Positions 1-8,604 of a stretch of 64,000 nt of DNA are shown piece after piece (the first letter of the stretch is position 1; every line of letters starts with the position of its first letter). Source of the DNA: JBGQOJ01 sp052119585 (GTDB lineage: Bacteria; Pseudomonadota; Alphaproteobacteria; Rhodobacterales; Rhodobacteraceae); the NCBI RefSeq assembly GCF_052119585.1, contig NZ_JBGQOJ010000011.1, positions 1 through 64,000 on the forward strand, in the 5' to 3' direction. A program made the position numbers and the translations under genes. The notes under the pieces are model-generated. The model worked only from the letters and a program-made list of their open reading frames with translations, did not search any database and was not told where the DNA came from.

Positions 1-137
1 GTCAGTGGTCTCCGGCCACCTTCAAACCGGTAGCGCCGAGGTGTGGAGCTGAAAACTCGTAAAAATCGAGGTGCCCTTTATAAATCTTATCCACCAAAAA
101 CTCCCTAAAAAATTACCCAGCCAAATCCCCTCGCCCC

Positions 138-620
138 CTACCCCGCCTTCACCAACCGCTCTTTCAGCACACACCGCGGCCCGTCCTCGCGGAGCGTTCG
201 CGTGTGCACCGTGGTCCAGTCCTGCTCGTTGAAGTCAGGGAACCATGTGTCGGCGTCGGGGACATCCAGATCGACCTCTGTGATCAACAGGCGGTGGGCC
301 CTGGGCAGCAGCGCCTGATAGATCGCCTGCCCCCCGATGCCGTAAATCCGGCTGTAACCCGCCGCATAGCAGGCGTTGATCGCCTCATCGACGCTGCGGC
401 AGACCGCATCGGCGGGCACATCGCCGCGGGTGACGACGCAGTTAAAGCGCCCTTTCAGCGGTTTGACAGGCAGGCTTTCCCAGGTGCGGCGCCCCATGAT
501 CAGCGCCCCTTGCGTCGTTTCGCGCCAGAACATGCGCAGGTCTTCGGGCACGTCCCACGGGATGTCGCCATTGCGGCCAATGGCGTTATTGCGGGCGCGG
601 GCAACGATAAGTGTGATCAT
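138..620 (-). CDS. folA: Dihydrofolate reductase
   Basis: Reduces dihydrofolate to tetrahydrofolate with NADPH in the cytoplasm, replacing the dihydrofolate made by thymidylate synthase. The 160-residue length is normal for a bacterial chromosomal enzyme. Family marks are the N-terminal strand ITLIVARA, the flexible loop with GDIPW at residues 18-22, and the NADPH-binding stretch MGRRTWES near residue 42. Its ATG lies two bases after the thyA stop, so the two genes are cotranscribed and work in one cycle. The 137 bases after its stop hold no gene I can recognise. Confidence 0.97.
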   Translation of the reverse strand: MITLIVARARNNAIGRNGDIPWDVPEDLRMFWRETTQGALIMGRRTWESLPVKPLKGRFNCVVTRGDVPADAVCRSVDEAINACYAAGYSRIYGIGGQAIYQALLPRAHRLLITEVDLDVPDADTWFPDFNEQDWTTVHTRTLREDGPRCVLKERLVKAG

Positions 621-622
621 GA

Positions 623-1453
623 TTACACCGCCACCGGGGCTTTGATCGCGGGATGGGGGTCGTAGCCCGCGAATTCGAAATCCTCGAATTTGAAGTCAAA
701 GATCGAGTCGACCTTGCGCCCGATCCGCAGTTCGGGCAGCGGCCGCATCGGGCGTTCCAACTGGGTTGCGACCTGATCGACGTGGTTGTTGTAGATATGC
801 GCGTCGCCGATCGAATGGATGAAATCGCCCGCCTCATACCCCGTCACATGGGCCAGCATCGCCAGCAAAAGCGCGTAAGACGCGATGTTGAACGGCACCC
901 CCAGAAACATGTCGGCAGAGCGTTGATACAGTTGCAGGTGCAGCTTGCCCCCCAGAATGCGGACCTGCCAGAGTGTATGGCAGGGCGGCAGGGCCATCTT
1001 GTCGACATCTCCGGGGTTCCAGGCGGTCACGATCATCCGCCGGCTGTCCGGCTTTGTGCGGATCGTCTGCATCAGCTCTGCGATCTGGTCGACCTCGCCC
1101 AAAAGAAGGCGGGTGTCGGCGTCGTCGGACTTGACCACGTCAACCTTCGGGAAATGCCGCCACTGGTGCCCGTAGACCGGACCAAGATCGCCGTTTTCAT
1201 CGGCCCATTCGTCCCAGATCCGCACACCGTTGTCCTTGAGGTATCTGATGTTCGTATCGCCCGACAGAAACCACAAAAGTTCGTGCACGATGGACTTCAG
1301 ATGCAGCTTCTTTGTGGTGACCAGCGGGAAGCCGTCGGCCAGCGAATAGCGGCACTGCAACCCGAAATACGAAATCGTCCCGGTGCCTGTCCGATCCGTC
1401 GAGGGCACCCCCAGGTCGCGCACCGTCTTCAGGGCGTTCAAGTATTGTTGCAT
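623..1453 (-). CDS. thyA: Thymidylate synthase
   Basis: Converts dUMP to dTMP using methylene-tetrahydrofolate. The 276-residue protein has the RTGTG phosphate-binding motif at 21-26, the catalytic Cys158 in PPCHT, and the conserved QRSADMFLGVPFN region. It is slightly longer than the E. coli enzyme, with an extra acidic loop around residues 103-118. I chose the ATG at 1453 because GGGAGG lies just upstream and MQQYLNAL is the usual family start; a longer reading frame extends to 1630 but is unlike the family. First gene of a thyA-folA pair. Confidence 0.97.
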   Translation of the reverse strand: MQQYLNALKTVRDLGVPSTDRTGTGTISYFGLQCRYSLADGFPLVTTKKLHLKSIVHELLWFLSGDTNIRYLKDNGVRIWDEWADENGDLGPVYGHQWRHFPKVDVVKSDDADTRLLLGEVDQIAELMQTIRTKPDSRRMIVTAWNPGDVDKMALPPCHTLWQVRILGGKLHLQLYQRSADMFLGVPFNIASYALLLAMLAHVTGYEAGDFIHSIGDAHIYNNHVDQVATQLERPMRPLPELRIGRKVDSIFDFKFEDFEFAGYDPHPAIKAPVAV

Positions 1454-1718
1454 CGGATCCTCCCGTTGGCTGACCAAACGCCGACAGATCCGGCGCATGG
1501 AATCAGTGTGTTTTTCATGGTTTATCCGCGCGGACCAAGACTGCAAGGCACAATGGCGCGGCACGCCGCCAAGCCCGCGACATCCGGCGGCCAGAATACA
1601 AAGCGGCGCGGGCGCAACGGTTGCGATCAAATCCCGTCAAAAATTCGTGAATTGTTGACTTTTCGCGGGGGCGCGTTCAGCGTGACCGTCAAATCGACAA
1701 AAAAAGAATTGAGCAGCC

Positions 1719-2798
1719 ATGTCCAGATTTCTCGCAGCCTTGCCGCTGACCGTTTTTCTTGCCGCATGCGGCGGGGGATCGAACCCGTTGAACGGGAATG
1801 ACGTGGCGGCAGGGACGGGAACGACGACCCCGACAGCCCCGGCAACCGGGCTGGACCTGCCGCCGGGCACGATTGCGCCGACACCATCGTCGGCCATTGA
1901 ACGCTACGAAGCAAAGGACGGAAATGGCAATGGCTACGCCCAGTCCGTCAGCTATGATGCCGTCTCTGACAGATTCCTGGTCGACAACCTGGCCTTCGAC
2001 GGTGAAAATGCCTATCCCGAAACAACGACCGCGTTGGTGCAAACACTCGCGTCGCCATTCAAGGTTTATGAAAATGAGCAGACGGTCGTCGACGATGTAA
2101 ACGGGCAACCAATAACTCAGTTCGTCAACCGCGCAATCTACGGAAAAAGCACCAGTGGCAGTGTAGAGTTCGCCATCGTGCGAACAGGCAGCTACGTCGG
2201 CTACGGCTTTGGCGGTTTCGTGTACCGACGCGCGGATAACAGCGGGGTGACTTTGCCGCTGCCCACGACTGGCCAAGCCAAATTCACGGGAAACTACGCC
2301 GCTGTGCGCGACTTCAACGGGCGTTCCGATCTGGAATACGCGACAGGAGACGTGAATATTGATATCGATCTGGCTGACTTCAACGAGGGCGACGGAGTGA
2401 AAGGATACGTGACCAATCGTAAGGTCTATGATCTGGCAGGAAATGACATCACGGCAAGTATCATTATCGGTATCGAGACAAACCCAGTGTCTGGTGGCGG
2501 CATTGAAGATTCCGAACTGCGGGCAGCAGGTGGCAATATCCCGACATTGGTGTTCAGGGTCGGGCCCGGTGTGCTTGACACCAACGGCGAACTTGCAGGG
2601 AACATCGACAGCAGCATTTTCTCTCTGAATGGCGGCACGCAGACATTTGAAACCGGAAAATACTATGGCATCCTCTCTGGCGCGGCTCCTGACGAGTTGG
2701 TGGGCGTTATCGTCGTCGAAGGCGCTGATCTGCGTTATTCAGGCGTAACCGTCCGAGAGACCGGCGGTTTCATCGCATATCGCCAGCCTACCCCATAA
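1719..2798 (+). CDS. TbpB-like surface lipoprotein, probable Slam substrate
   Basis: A 359-residue exported protein. Residues 1-16 form a signal peptide ending in the lipobox LAAC, so Cys17 should be lipidated; a Gly/Ser/Asn-rich linker follows. The C-terminal half has the small beta-barrel pattern of TbpB-like and hemophilin-like lipoproteins: TGQAKFTGNYAAV near 185, then GKYYGILSGAAPDELVGV near 315, resembling the FYGPNAEEVGG turn of that family. It ends four bases before the Slam-like gene, which supports it being the passenger moved to the cell surface. The ligand (metal, haem or host-type protein) cannot be told from sequence. Family assignment is my motif reading. Confidence 0.7.
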   Translation: MSRFLAALPLTVFLAACGGGSNPLNGNDVAAGTGTTTPTAPATGLDLPPGTIAPTPSSAIERYEAKDGNGNGYAQSVSYDAVSDRFLVDNLAFDGENAYPETTTALVQTLASPFKVYENEQTVVDDVNGQPITQFVNRAIYGKSTSGSVEFAIVRTGSYVGYGFGGFVYRRADNSGVTLPLPTTGQAKFTGNYAAVRDFNGRSDLEYATGDVNIDIDLADFNEGDGVKGYVTNRKVYDLAGNDITASIIIGIETNPVSGGGIEDSELRAAGGNIPTLVFRVGPGVLDTNGELAGNIDSSIFSLNGGTQTFETGKYYGILSGAAPDELVGVIVVEGADLRYSGVTVRETGGFIAYRQPTP

Positions 2799-2802
2799 CA
2801 AG

Positions 2803-4164
2803 ATGCGTATTTCCACCAATCTTGGCCTAGCCTGTCTTGTCGTGCTTTGGGCTGGAACCGCAAATGCACAGACGCTTACCCTGACCCCTGATCAGGTGCG
2901 CATGACGGCGGTCACAGCCATCGAGCAAAACCAGCCCCGCATTGCGCTGGACCTGTCCAACGCCCTGCTTCAACGCGACAGAACCGACTTTTTCGCTCTT
3001 CTGATCAACAGCCGCGCGGCGCGCAACCTGGGGTTGGTGGATCAGTCAAAGGCCTCTGCCCTTGCGGCCTGGCGTCTGGCCAAAACGCCGGACCAGAAAT
3101 TCCAGTCGTCGCTTTTGATGGCGCAGGCCCTGTCTTCGGCCGGGGCGCGGACGCGGGCGCAGCTTTGGTTGCGGCGTGCAGTGCAGCATGCCCCCACCGA
3201 TCAGGCGCGGCAGCTTGCGATCCGCGATTTCGCCTATGTCCGGTCGCGCAACCCGTGGTCCACGTCATTGTCGTTCAACATTTCGCCCACCTCGAACGTG
3301 AATAACGGCAGCGCGAACACTACGACGCGGCTGTTCGACCTGCCGTTCGAGTTCAAGCTGAGCGGTGATGCGCAGGCGCTGTCCGGCACCGAGATTTCCG
3401 CCGGCATCAGCACGACCTACAAATTCGCGGCCTCGGATTCGGGGCAGACGGCTGTCAACCTCAGGTATTTTTCGCGCGGCTACGTCTTGTCCGAAGACGC
3501 CAAGGCAAAGGCGCCCATGGCCAAGGGCAGCGATTATGCCTTCAGCACCGCGTCTGTCTCGCTGTCCCGCAGGGTCTTTGGCTCCACGCCGCAAAGCCCG
3601 CTGGACCTGTCCATCGGGGCCGGTCAGAACTGGTATGGCGGCAGCCCCTATACCCATTTCATCCAGGGCCGCGCCACGAAAACTCTGGCCCTTGCCAACA
3701 ATCAAAGCCTGTCTTTCACCCTTGGCGCGGACAAACAGATCAGCGACACCAATCAACCGGATGTGCATAGCCTGTCTGCGGGCACCAGTTATGCGCGGCG
3801 TTTCAAGACCGGCGGGCGTGTGCAATTTGGTCTGGACATCGCGAACAGCACATCGGATGCGGAAAACAACAATTTCACGTTGCGCCGGGTTTCGGCGACA
3901 TATCAGCTGCCCAAGCCGGTTCTGACGGCGCATATTGTCCTGTCTGCGGCCCTTCAGGCGCGTGACTTTCCGCTGTCTGCGTATTCGGCGGCAGGGCGGC
4001 AGGACACAACCATCGAAGGCGGCATCACCCTGATTTTCGACAAGGTCGACTACTACGGATTTGCCCCGACCCTAAGCCTGAACGCCTCGTCCAACCGATC
4101 GAACATCGGCCTGTACGAGACCCGTGAATACGGTGTCCGCGTCGGATTTCAATCGGCATTCTAG
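2803..4164 (+). CDS. Slam-like surface lipoprotein assembly modifier (DUF560 barrel)
   Basis: A 453-residue outer-membrane protein with a signal peptide (cleavage near residue 22, TANA/Q), an alpha-helical TPR-like periplasmic part at about 25-145, and a C-terminal beta-barrel from about 150 ending in the terminal Phe expected of outer-membrane barrels. The closing strands, including SNIGLYETREYGVRVGF, match the DUF560 pattern of Slam proteins, which move lipoproteins or hemophilins across the outer membrane (type XI secretion). The gene starts four bases after the TbpB-like lipoprotein gene, the usual substrate-translocator arrangement. No TonB-dependent receptor is adjacent. Confidence 0.75.
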   Translation: MRISTNLGLACLVVLWAGTANAQTLTLTPDQVRMTAVTAIEQNQPRIALDLSNALLQRDRTDFFALLINSRAARNLGLVDQSKASALAAWRLAKTPDQKFQSSLLMAQALSSAGARTRAQLWLRRAVQHAPTDQARQLAIRDFAYVRSRNPWSTSLSFNISPTSNVNNGSANTTTRLFDLPFEFKLSGDAQALSGTEISAGISTTYKFAASDSGQTAVNLRYFSRGYVLSEDAKAKAPMAKGSDYAFSTASVSLSRRVFGSTPQSPLDLSIGAGQNWYGGSPYTHFIQGRATKTLALANNQSLSFTLGADKQISDTNQPDVHSLSAGTSYARRFKTGGRVQFGLDIANSTSDAENNNFTLRRVSATYQLPKPVLTAHIVLSAALQARDFPLSAYSAAGRQDTTIEGGITLIFDKVDYYGFAPTLSLNASSNRSNIGLYETREYGVRVGFQSAF

Positions 4165-4228
4165 CGCTGCGTATTTCCTTGTTCCCCCCAAGGCCCTAGA
4201 TAAGAGGGACACTGGAATGGAGCACATC

Positions 4229-4657
4229 ATGCAGACCAAATATCTTCACACCATGGTTCGCGTTCAGGATCTGGAGAAATCCATGGCCTTTTACGAACTT
4301 CTCGGGCTGAAAGAAACCCGGCGCTGGGACAGCGAAGGCGGTCGGTTCACCAACGTTTTCATGGCCGCCCCCGGCGACGAGGATTGCCCGCTGGAACTGA
4401 CCTATAACTGGGACGGCGACGCGGGCCTGCCGTCGGACAGTCGTCATTTTGGCCATCTGGCCTATGGCGTTTCCGATATTTACGCGATGTGTCGGCATCT
4501 TATGGACAATGGCGTCACGATGAACCGCCCGCCGCGCGACGGGCATATGGCGTTTGTCCGCTCTCCTGACAACATCTCGGTCGAATTGTTGCAGATGGGT
4601 GAAAAGCTGGCCCCGGCAGAACCCTGGACCAGCATGCCGAACATCGGCCATTGGTAA
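4229..4657 (+). CDS. gloA: Glyoxalase I family lactoylglutathione lyase
   Basis: Isomerises the methylglyoxal-glutathione hemithioacetal to S-lactoylglutathione. The 142-residue protein has the vicinal-oxygen-chelate fold with the expected metal ligands His7, Glu56, His76 and Glu119. GGAG lies six bases before the ATG at 4229; an in-frame ATG at 4217 would add four residues and is possible, but MQTKYLHTMVRV is the usual family start. Its stop overlaps the TTG start of the next gene, so both are probably translated from one message. Confidence 0.9.
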   Translation: MQTKYLHTMVRVQDLEKSMAFYELLGLKETRRWDSEGGRFTNVFMAAPGDEDCPLELTYNWDGDAGLPSDSRHFGHLAYGVSDIYAMCRHLMDNGVTMNRPPRDGHMAFVRSPDNISVELLQMGEKLAPAEPWTSMPNIGHW

Positions 4658-5400
4658 AGCGGCGCATCCTTGCGGCAGGGGTCATGTCCCTTGTCGCGGG
4701 TGCCGTTTGCACGGATGCCGGGGCATCCTGCCGTCAGGCGCTGGCGCTTGGGCTGGATGTGTCCGGCTCTGTCGATGCGACGGAATACCGCCTGCAACTT
4801 GACGGTTTGGCCGCCGCACTGAATGATCCTTCGGTGACAGAGGCCTTGTTTACCGCACCCGAAGTGCCAGTGCTTTTGTCGGTGTTCGAGTGGAGCGGCA
4901 CCACCGACCAGCGGCTGTTGGTGGACTGGACGGCGATCGACAGCGTCGCCGCACTGTCCCGCGTGACCGCCCGCCTTCGCAGCACCCGCCGCGCCGCGAT
5001 GGCCCCGGTGACAGCCCTTGGATCTGCGGCCCTATATGGCGCGACCCTGTTGCAGGGGCAACCGACCTGCTGGAAACGGACGCTTGACCTGTCAGGCGAC
5101 GGGAAAGCCAATGCCGGCCCCCGCCCCCGCGATGTCAAAGGTGCCGCAGTTCTGTCCGGCACAACTGTGAATGCCCTTGTGATCGGGGCCGACAACCGAA
5201 CGGCAACCGACCAAGGGCAGGGCACTATCGCAGAACTGTCCGCCTATTTCACCGCCGAGGTCATTCAGGGGCCAGACGCGTTCATCATCACCGCCCTTGG
5301 GTTTCAGGACTTTCAGGCGGCGATGACGCGCAAGCTGCGAAAAGAGCTTCAGGGGCGATCCTTCACCGAACTTACCCCGCCCCACGGCCCGACTCAGTAA
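4651..5400 (+). CDS. DUF1194 exported von Willebrand A-like protein
   Basis: A 249-residue protein beginning with a signal peptide (KRR, hydrophobic core, GASC) and then a von Willebrand factor A-like domain with the metal-site motif DVSGSVD near residue 36, the arrangement of the alphaproteobacterial DUF1194 family. The role is unknown. The best start is TTG at 4651, inside the end of gloA, because the next ATG (4684) would remove the positive residues of the signal peptide; this implies translational coupling. The 3' end overlaps the convergent MarR-type gene by seven bases. Confidence 0.8.
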   Translation: MVKRRILAAGVMSLVAGAVCTDAGASCRQALALGLDVSGSVDATEYRLQLDGLAAALNDPSVTEALFTAPEVPVLLSVFEWSGTTDQRLLVDWTAIDSVAALSRVTARLRSTRRAAMAPVTALGSAALYGATLLQGQPTCWKRTLDLSGDGKANAGPRPRDVKGAAVLSGTTVNALVIGADNRTATDQGQGTIAELSAYFTAEVIQGPDAFIITALGFQDFQAAMTRKLRKELQGRSFTELTPPHGPTQ

Positions 5401-5891
5401 ATATAGCGGATCTGGTCCATCCAGTACCGCTCCATCCGGCGCAAAGAGGTGTTGATCTGGTCAATGCCGTCGGGATTCAGCACACCGCGCTGTTCCAGAC
5501 CCTCGGCGTGGCTGGCAAAAAGCCCGGTGACAACGCCGCGCACATAGCGGCCTTTCTCTGTCAGCCTGACCCGCACCGACCTGCGGTCGATTTCGCATTT
5601 CTGATGGTGCATATACCCCATATCGACCAGCTTTTTCAGGTTATAGGACACATTAGACCCCTGATAATATCCACGGCTTTTCAGTTCTCCGGCAGTCACC
5701 TCGTTCTCGCCGATATTGAACAGCAACAACGCCTGAACCGCGTTGATTTCCAACACGCCGACACGCTCGAACTCGTCCTTGATCACATCCAGCAACAGCC
5801 GGTGCAGCCGTTCGACCAGCGCAAGCGCGTCCAGATAGGCCGACAAAAATCCTTGGGTCTGGGGGGCCCCCAGTTTGGTATGAACACTCAT
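5394..5891 (-). CDS. MarR-family winged-helix regulator, LdtR-like
   Basis: A 165-residue cytoplasmic regulator with a MarR winged helix: recognition region SNVSYNLKKLVDMGYMHH and wing residues CEIDRRSVRVRLTEKG. It most resembles the LdtR group of alphaproteobacteria, linked in Liberibacter to cell-wall L,D-transpeptidase control; the targets here are unknown. The ATG at 5891 is preferred because GGAGAG precedes it; an in-frame ATG at 5945 lacks a ribosome site. A 13-base palindrome sits about 55 bases upstream and could be its own operator. Confidence 0.85.
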   Translation of the reverse strand: MSVHTKLGAPQTQGFLSAYLDALALVERLHRLLLDVIKDEFERVGVLEINAVQALLLFNIGENEVTAGELKSRGYYQGSNVSYNLKKLVDMGYMHHQKCEIDRRSVRVRLTEKGRYVRGVVTGLFASHAEGLEQRGVLNPDGIDQINTSLRRMERYWMDQIRYIY

Positions 5892-5945
5892 TACGCTCTC
5901 CGCCGTTCCTTGCTTTTGCAGAGATTGCGACGAAAAGCCGAACAT

Positions 5946-5958
5946 TCGGTTAAACCGA
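5946..5958. promoter_or_regulatory. Candidate operator palindrome upstream of the MarR gene
   Basis: Perfect inverted repeat TCGGTT-A-AACCGA located 55-67 bases upstream of the MarR-type start, between it and the sdhE 3' end. MarR proteins usually bind 13-20 base palindromes in their own promoters, so autoregulation is inferred from position and symmetry only. Confidence 0.4.
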
Positions 5959-5981
5959 GAAAAATACGCAGGAAAGCTGCG

Positions 5982-6245
5982 CTAGGCGCCGATACCCGCG
6001 TGCCGCGAGATCACCGTGATCAGGTTCAAATACTGTGGCGGGGTCGAAACCTGCCCCGTAACCCATTGATAGAGATCATGATCGTTCTCTGACAACATGG
6101 CATCATAGGTGTCCAGCGTCGTCGGATCCAGATCGGCCAGTTTGGCGTCGGCATAGGCCCCGAGAATCAAATCCATCTCTTTGATCCCGCGCCGCCATGA
6201 CCGCATACGCAATTTCTTCAGCCGGTGCTCTGCCGTTTCGATCAT
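5982..6245 (-). CDS. sdhE: SdhE, succinate dehydrogenase flavinylation factor
   Basis: An 87-residue member of the SdhE/Sdh5/YgfY family, which helps attach FAD covalently to SdhA. The hallmark RGxxE motif is present (RRGIKEMD, Arg19-Gly20...Glu23), as is the C-terminal DLYQWVTG helix. Its ATG overlaps the stop of the upstream XRE regulator by four bases (ATGA), so the two are translationally coupled. No sdhCDAB gene is in the window. Confidence 0.93.
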   Translation of the reverse strand: MIETAEHRLKKLRMRSWRRGIKEMDLILGAYADAKLADLDPTTLDTYDAMLSENDHDLYQWVTGQVSTPPQYLNLITVISRHAGIGA

Positions 6246-6688
6246 CGGTTGGGGTCCTTCAACACTGTCCGCAGACGTTTTTCCAACAGCCCAAGGCGGT
6301 TAGCCGTCTGCGCCATCTGACTTTTCAAATTCCGCAATTCGGTCAACAACTCGGTCACTTCGGGAGCCAATGCCATCTCATCCGTAGGCCCGTCAAGCCC
6401 GTCACCCTCGCCGTTCAAAAGCCACATCATCGAGACATTCAAAAGCCCCGCCAGCATCTGCAACTTGTTCGCGCGAGGTTCTTCAAGGTCGTCCTCCCAT
6501 GATCGGATCGTCTTCAGTTTGACGCCGATCCGCTTGGACAGTTCGTTCTGTGTCATGTTCATCGCGTCGCGCGCACCGGCCATCCGGTCGCCGAATGTGG
6601 CACTTTCCGCGCTATACCAGCCAGAATGGCCAGGCGTTTCCAAGTCAATGTCTGTCTCGGTTTCTGTGTCGATTTCTGTGTCGGTCAT
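6242..6688 (-). CDS. XRE-type helix-turn-helix regulator with acidic N-terminal repeat
   Basis: A 148-residue protein. Residues 2-18 are a Thr/Asp/Glu repeat, residues 33-93 a Cro/cI-type HTH (MNMTQNELSKRIGVKLKTIRSWE), and about 108-142 a probable coiled coil (VTELLTELRNLKSQMAQTANRL), suggesting oligomerisation. The start at 6688 is set by a perfect AGGAGG five bases upstream. It overlaps sdhE by four bases. Homologues beside sdhE are common in Rhodobacterales as I recall, but their targets are not known to me. The acidic head is low-complexity and may be disordered. Confidence 0.85.
   Translation of the reverse strand: MTDTEIDTETETDIDLETPGHSGWYSAESATFGDRMAGARDAMNMTQNELSKRIGVKLKTIRSWEDDLEEPRANKLQMLAGLLNVSMMWLLNGEGDGLDGPTDEMALAPEVTELLTELRNLKSQMAQTANRLGLLEKRLRTVLKDPNR
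6651..6686. repeat. Three tandem 12-base units in the XRE gene 5' end
   Basis: Three near-identical 12-mers (TCTGTCTCGGTT, TCTGTGTCGATT, TCTGTGTCGGTC on the plus strand) encode the acidic TDTEIDTETETD head of the regulator. The unit is a multiple of three, so gain or loss of a unit would keep the frame. Confidence 0.7.
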
Positions 6689-6773
6689 AGATACCTCCTG
6701 TGCGGATATCCCTTGAACGGGTTCCGCGACCACCCTAAGACATGAAGCCGGCACATTCAAACCGGAGTTCACC

Positions 6774-7976
6774 ATGGCCTTCCTGTCCGCGACCCTTGAC
6801 CGCGTCAAACCATCGCCCACCATTGCCGTCACAACCAAAGCGCAGGAGCTGAAGGCCGCAGGCAAGGACATTATCGGCCTTGGCGCCGGAGAGCCGGATT
6901 TCGACACCCCCGAAAACATCAAAGAGGCCGCCATTCGGGCGATCCACGAGGGCAAGACGAAATACACCGCCGTTGACGGTATTCCCGAGCTGAAAAAGGC
7001 GATCTGCGCCAAGTTCAAGCGCGACAATGCGCTGGACTATACCCCCGCGCAGGTCACCGTCGGCACCGGCGGCAAGCAGGTTCTGTATAACGCCTTCATG
7101 GCGACGCTGAACCCCGGCGACGAGGTCATCATTCCCGCCCCCTACTGGGTCAGCTACCCCGACATGGTGCTGCTGGCGGGCGGCGAACCTGTGGTGGTCG
7201 AAGGCCCGATGCAGACCGGTTACAAGATCACCGCCGACCAGCTGGAGGCGGCGATCACACCCAGGACCAAGTGGTTCCTGTTCAACTCTCCGTCGAACCC
7301 GACCGGCGCAGGCTATAGCTGGGACGAGTTGAAGGCGCTGACCGATGTCCTGATGCGCCACCCGCATGTCTGGGTGATGACAGACGATATGTACGAGCAT
7401 CTTGTGTTCGACGACTTCAAATTCTGCACCCCGGCAGAGGTGGAACCGGGCCTTTACGACCGCACCCTGACCGTCAACGGTGTATCCAAGGCCTATGCTA
7501 TGACCGGCTGGCGCATCGGCTATGCGGCGGGGCCGGTGGCCCTGATCAAGGCGATGGGCAAGGTCCAGTCGCAGTCAACGTCGAACCCCTGCTCGGTCAG
7601 CCAATACGCGGCGGTCGAGGCCCTGAACGGCACCCAGCACTATATCCCCGAGAATGCAAAGCTGTTCCAGCGGCGCCGCGATCTGGTTGTGTCCATGTTG
7701 AACAAGGCGCAGGGCATCGTCTGCCCGACGCCCGAAGGTGCGTTCTACGTCTACCCCTCGATTGCGGGATGCATCGGCAAGACGACTGCAGCGGGTGCAA
7801 AAATAGCGGATGACGAGGCCTTCGCGACCGCTCTTCTGGAGGAAACCGGCGTCGCCGTGGTCTTTGGCGCGGCCTTTGGCCTATCGCCCAACTTCCGCGT
7901 CAGCTACGCTACTTCTGACGAGGCCCTGACAGAGGCCTGCACCAGAATTCAGGCGTTCTGCGCCGGACTAAGCTAG
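6774..7976 (+). CDS. aatA: Class I PLP aminotransferase (aspartate/prephenate type)
   Basis: A 400-residue fold-type I transaminase, the size of the I-gamma aspartate aminotransferases that also act on prephenate in alphaproteobacteria. The PLP lysine is Lys239 in VSKAYAMTGWRIGYAAG; NSPSNPTG supplies the substrate-carboxylate and PLP contacts, and the C-terminal NFRVSYA holds the arginine for the alpha-carboxylate. It is divergent from the XRE-sdhE pair with an 85-base shared promoter space. Substrate choice between aspartate and prephenate cannot be decided from sequence alone. Confidence 0.9.
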   Translation: MAFLSATLDRVKPSPTIAVTTKAQELKAAGKDIIGLGAGEPDFDTPENIKEAAIRAIHEGKTKYTAVDGIPELKKAICAKFKRDNALDYTPAQVTVGTGGKQVLYNAFMATLNPGDEVIIPAPYWVSYPDMVLLAGGEPVVVEGPMQTGYKITADQLEAAITPRTKWFLFNSPSNPTGAGYSWDELKALTDVLMRHPHVWVMTDDMYEHLVFDDFKFCTPAEVEPGLYDRTLTVNGVSKAYAMTGWRIGYAAGPVALIKAMGKVQSQSTSNPCSVSQYAAVEALNGTQHYIPENAKLFQRRRDLVVSMLNKAQGIVCPTPEGAFYVYPSIAGCIGKTTAAGAKIADDEAFATALLEETGVAVVFGAAFGLSPNFRVSYATSDEALTEACTRIQAFCAGLS

Positions 7977-7983
7977 GGAACCG

Positions 7984-8394
7984 ATGTCAAGCGACCTGCC
8001 CGATTACTACTTTCGTATCCGCGAGAATGGCGCGGTGGTTTTCCGGATCGACACGGAAAACCGCCAGCGCCGCATCGACATGGATCAGATCGCCGTGATC
8101 AACATCAAAAACAACGACGTGAAACCGCAAGGCGACCGGGAACTGTCAGCAGGCGACATGGCCGCAATCCGCAGCTGGATGGCAGAGCGCACGGACCTTC
8201 TGGCGCGGCGCGATATCGACGATATCCACCGCGCGGTCGACCACATGAACCTGACCACCCAATGGGTGCAATCCAAGGCAACGGACGAGCAGCTGGAAAA
8301 CGTCACCGATGCGCTTTTGCTGGCGATGCACGATCTGCGATCAGTGCTGGTCCGCAAAAAGGCAGACCGGCTGATGGACAAGACCGGGGACTGA
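7984..8394 (+). CDS. Conserved hypothetical protein
   Basis: A 136-residue soluble, charged protein starting seven bases after the aminotransferase stop, so probably cotranscribed. It begins YYFRIRENGAVVFRID, a short beta-rich part, then becomes mainly helical (ELSAGDMAAIRSWMAERTDLLARRDIDDIHRAV). There is no signal peptide or membrane segment. I recognise no named domain. Confidence 0.75.
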   Translation: MSSDLPDYYFRIRENGAVVFRIDTENRQRRIDMDQIAVINIKNNDVKPQGDRELSAGDMAAIRSWMAERTDLLARRDIDDIHRAVDHMNLTTQWVQSKATDEQLENVTDALLLAMHDLRSVLVRKKADRLMDKTGD

Positions 8395-8604
8395 TCCGCG
8401 ACGGCAGGACGGTCGCCGCCATGCGCGGATGATCATCAGCTTTGCGCCTGCGGGGCGCTCCTGCACTTCGGGCGGAATACGGCCCATTCGGCTGGCCGCC
8501 CGATTGCCGTCTTGCTTATGCCAGACTTTTGCCTGAATTTCGCGTCAAGGTTTTGGCAATACAGTCCAGGCAAATGCCCTCATAGGGCACCGAAAGGATA
8601 GCAT

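Noticed and set aside
1..137. Possible tmRNA or tRNA fragment in the first 40 bases
   Set aside because: The GGCCGGAGACC-like stretch on the minus strand recalls a tmRNA end, but there is no acceptor stem, T-loop or tag reading frame.
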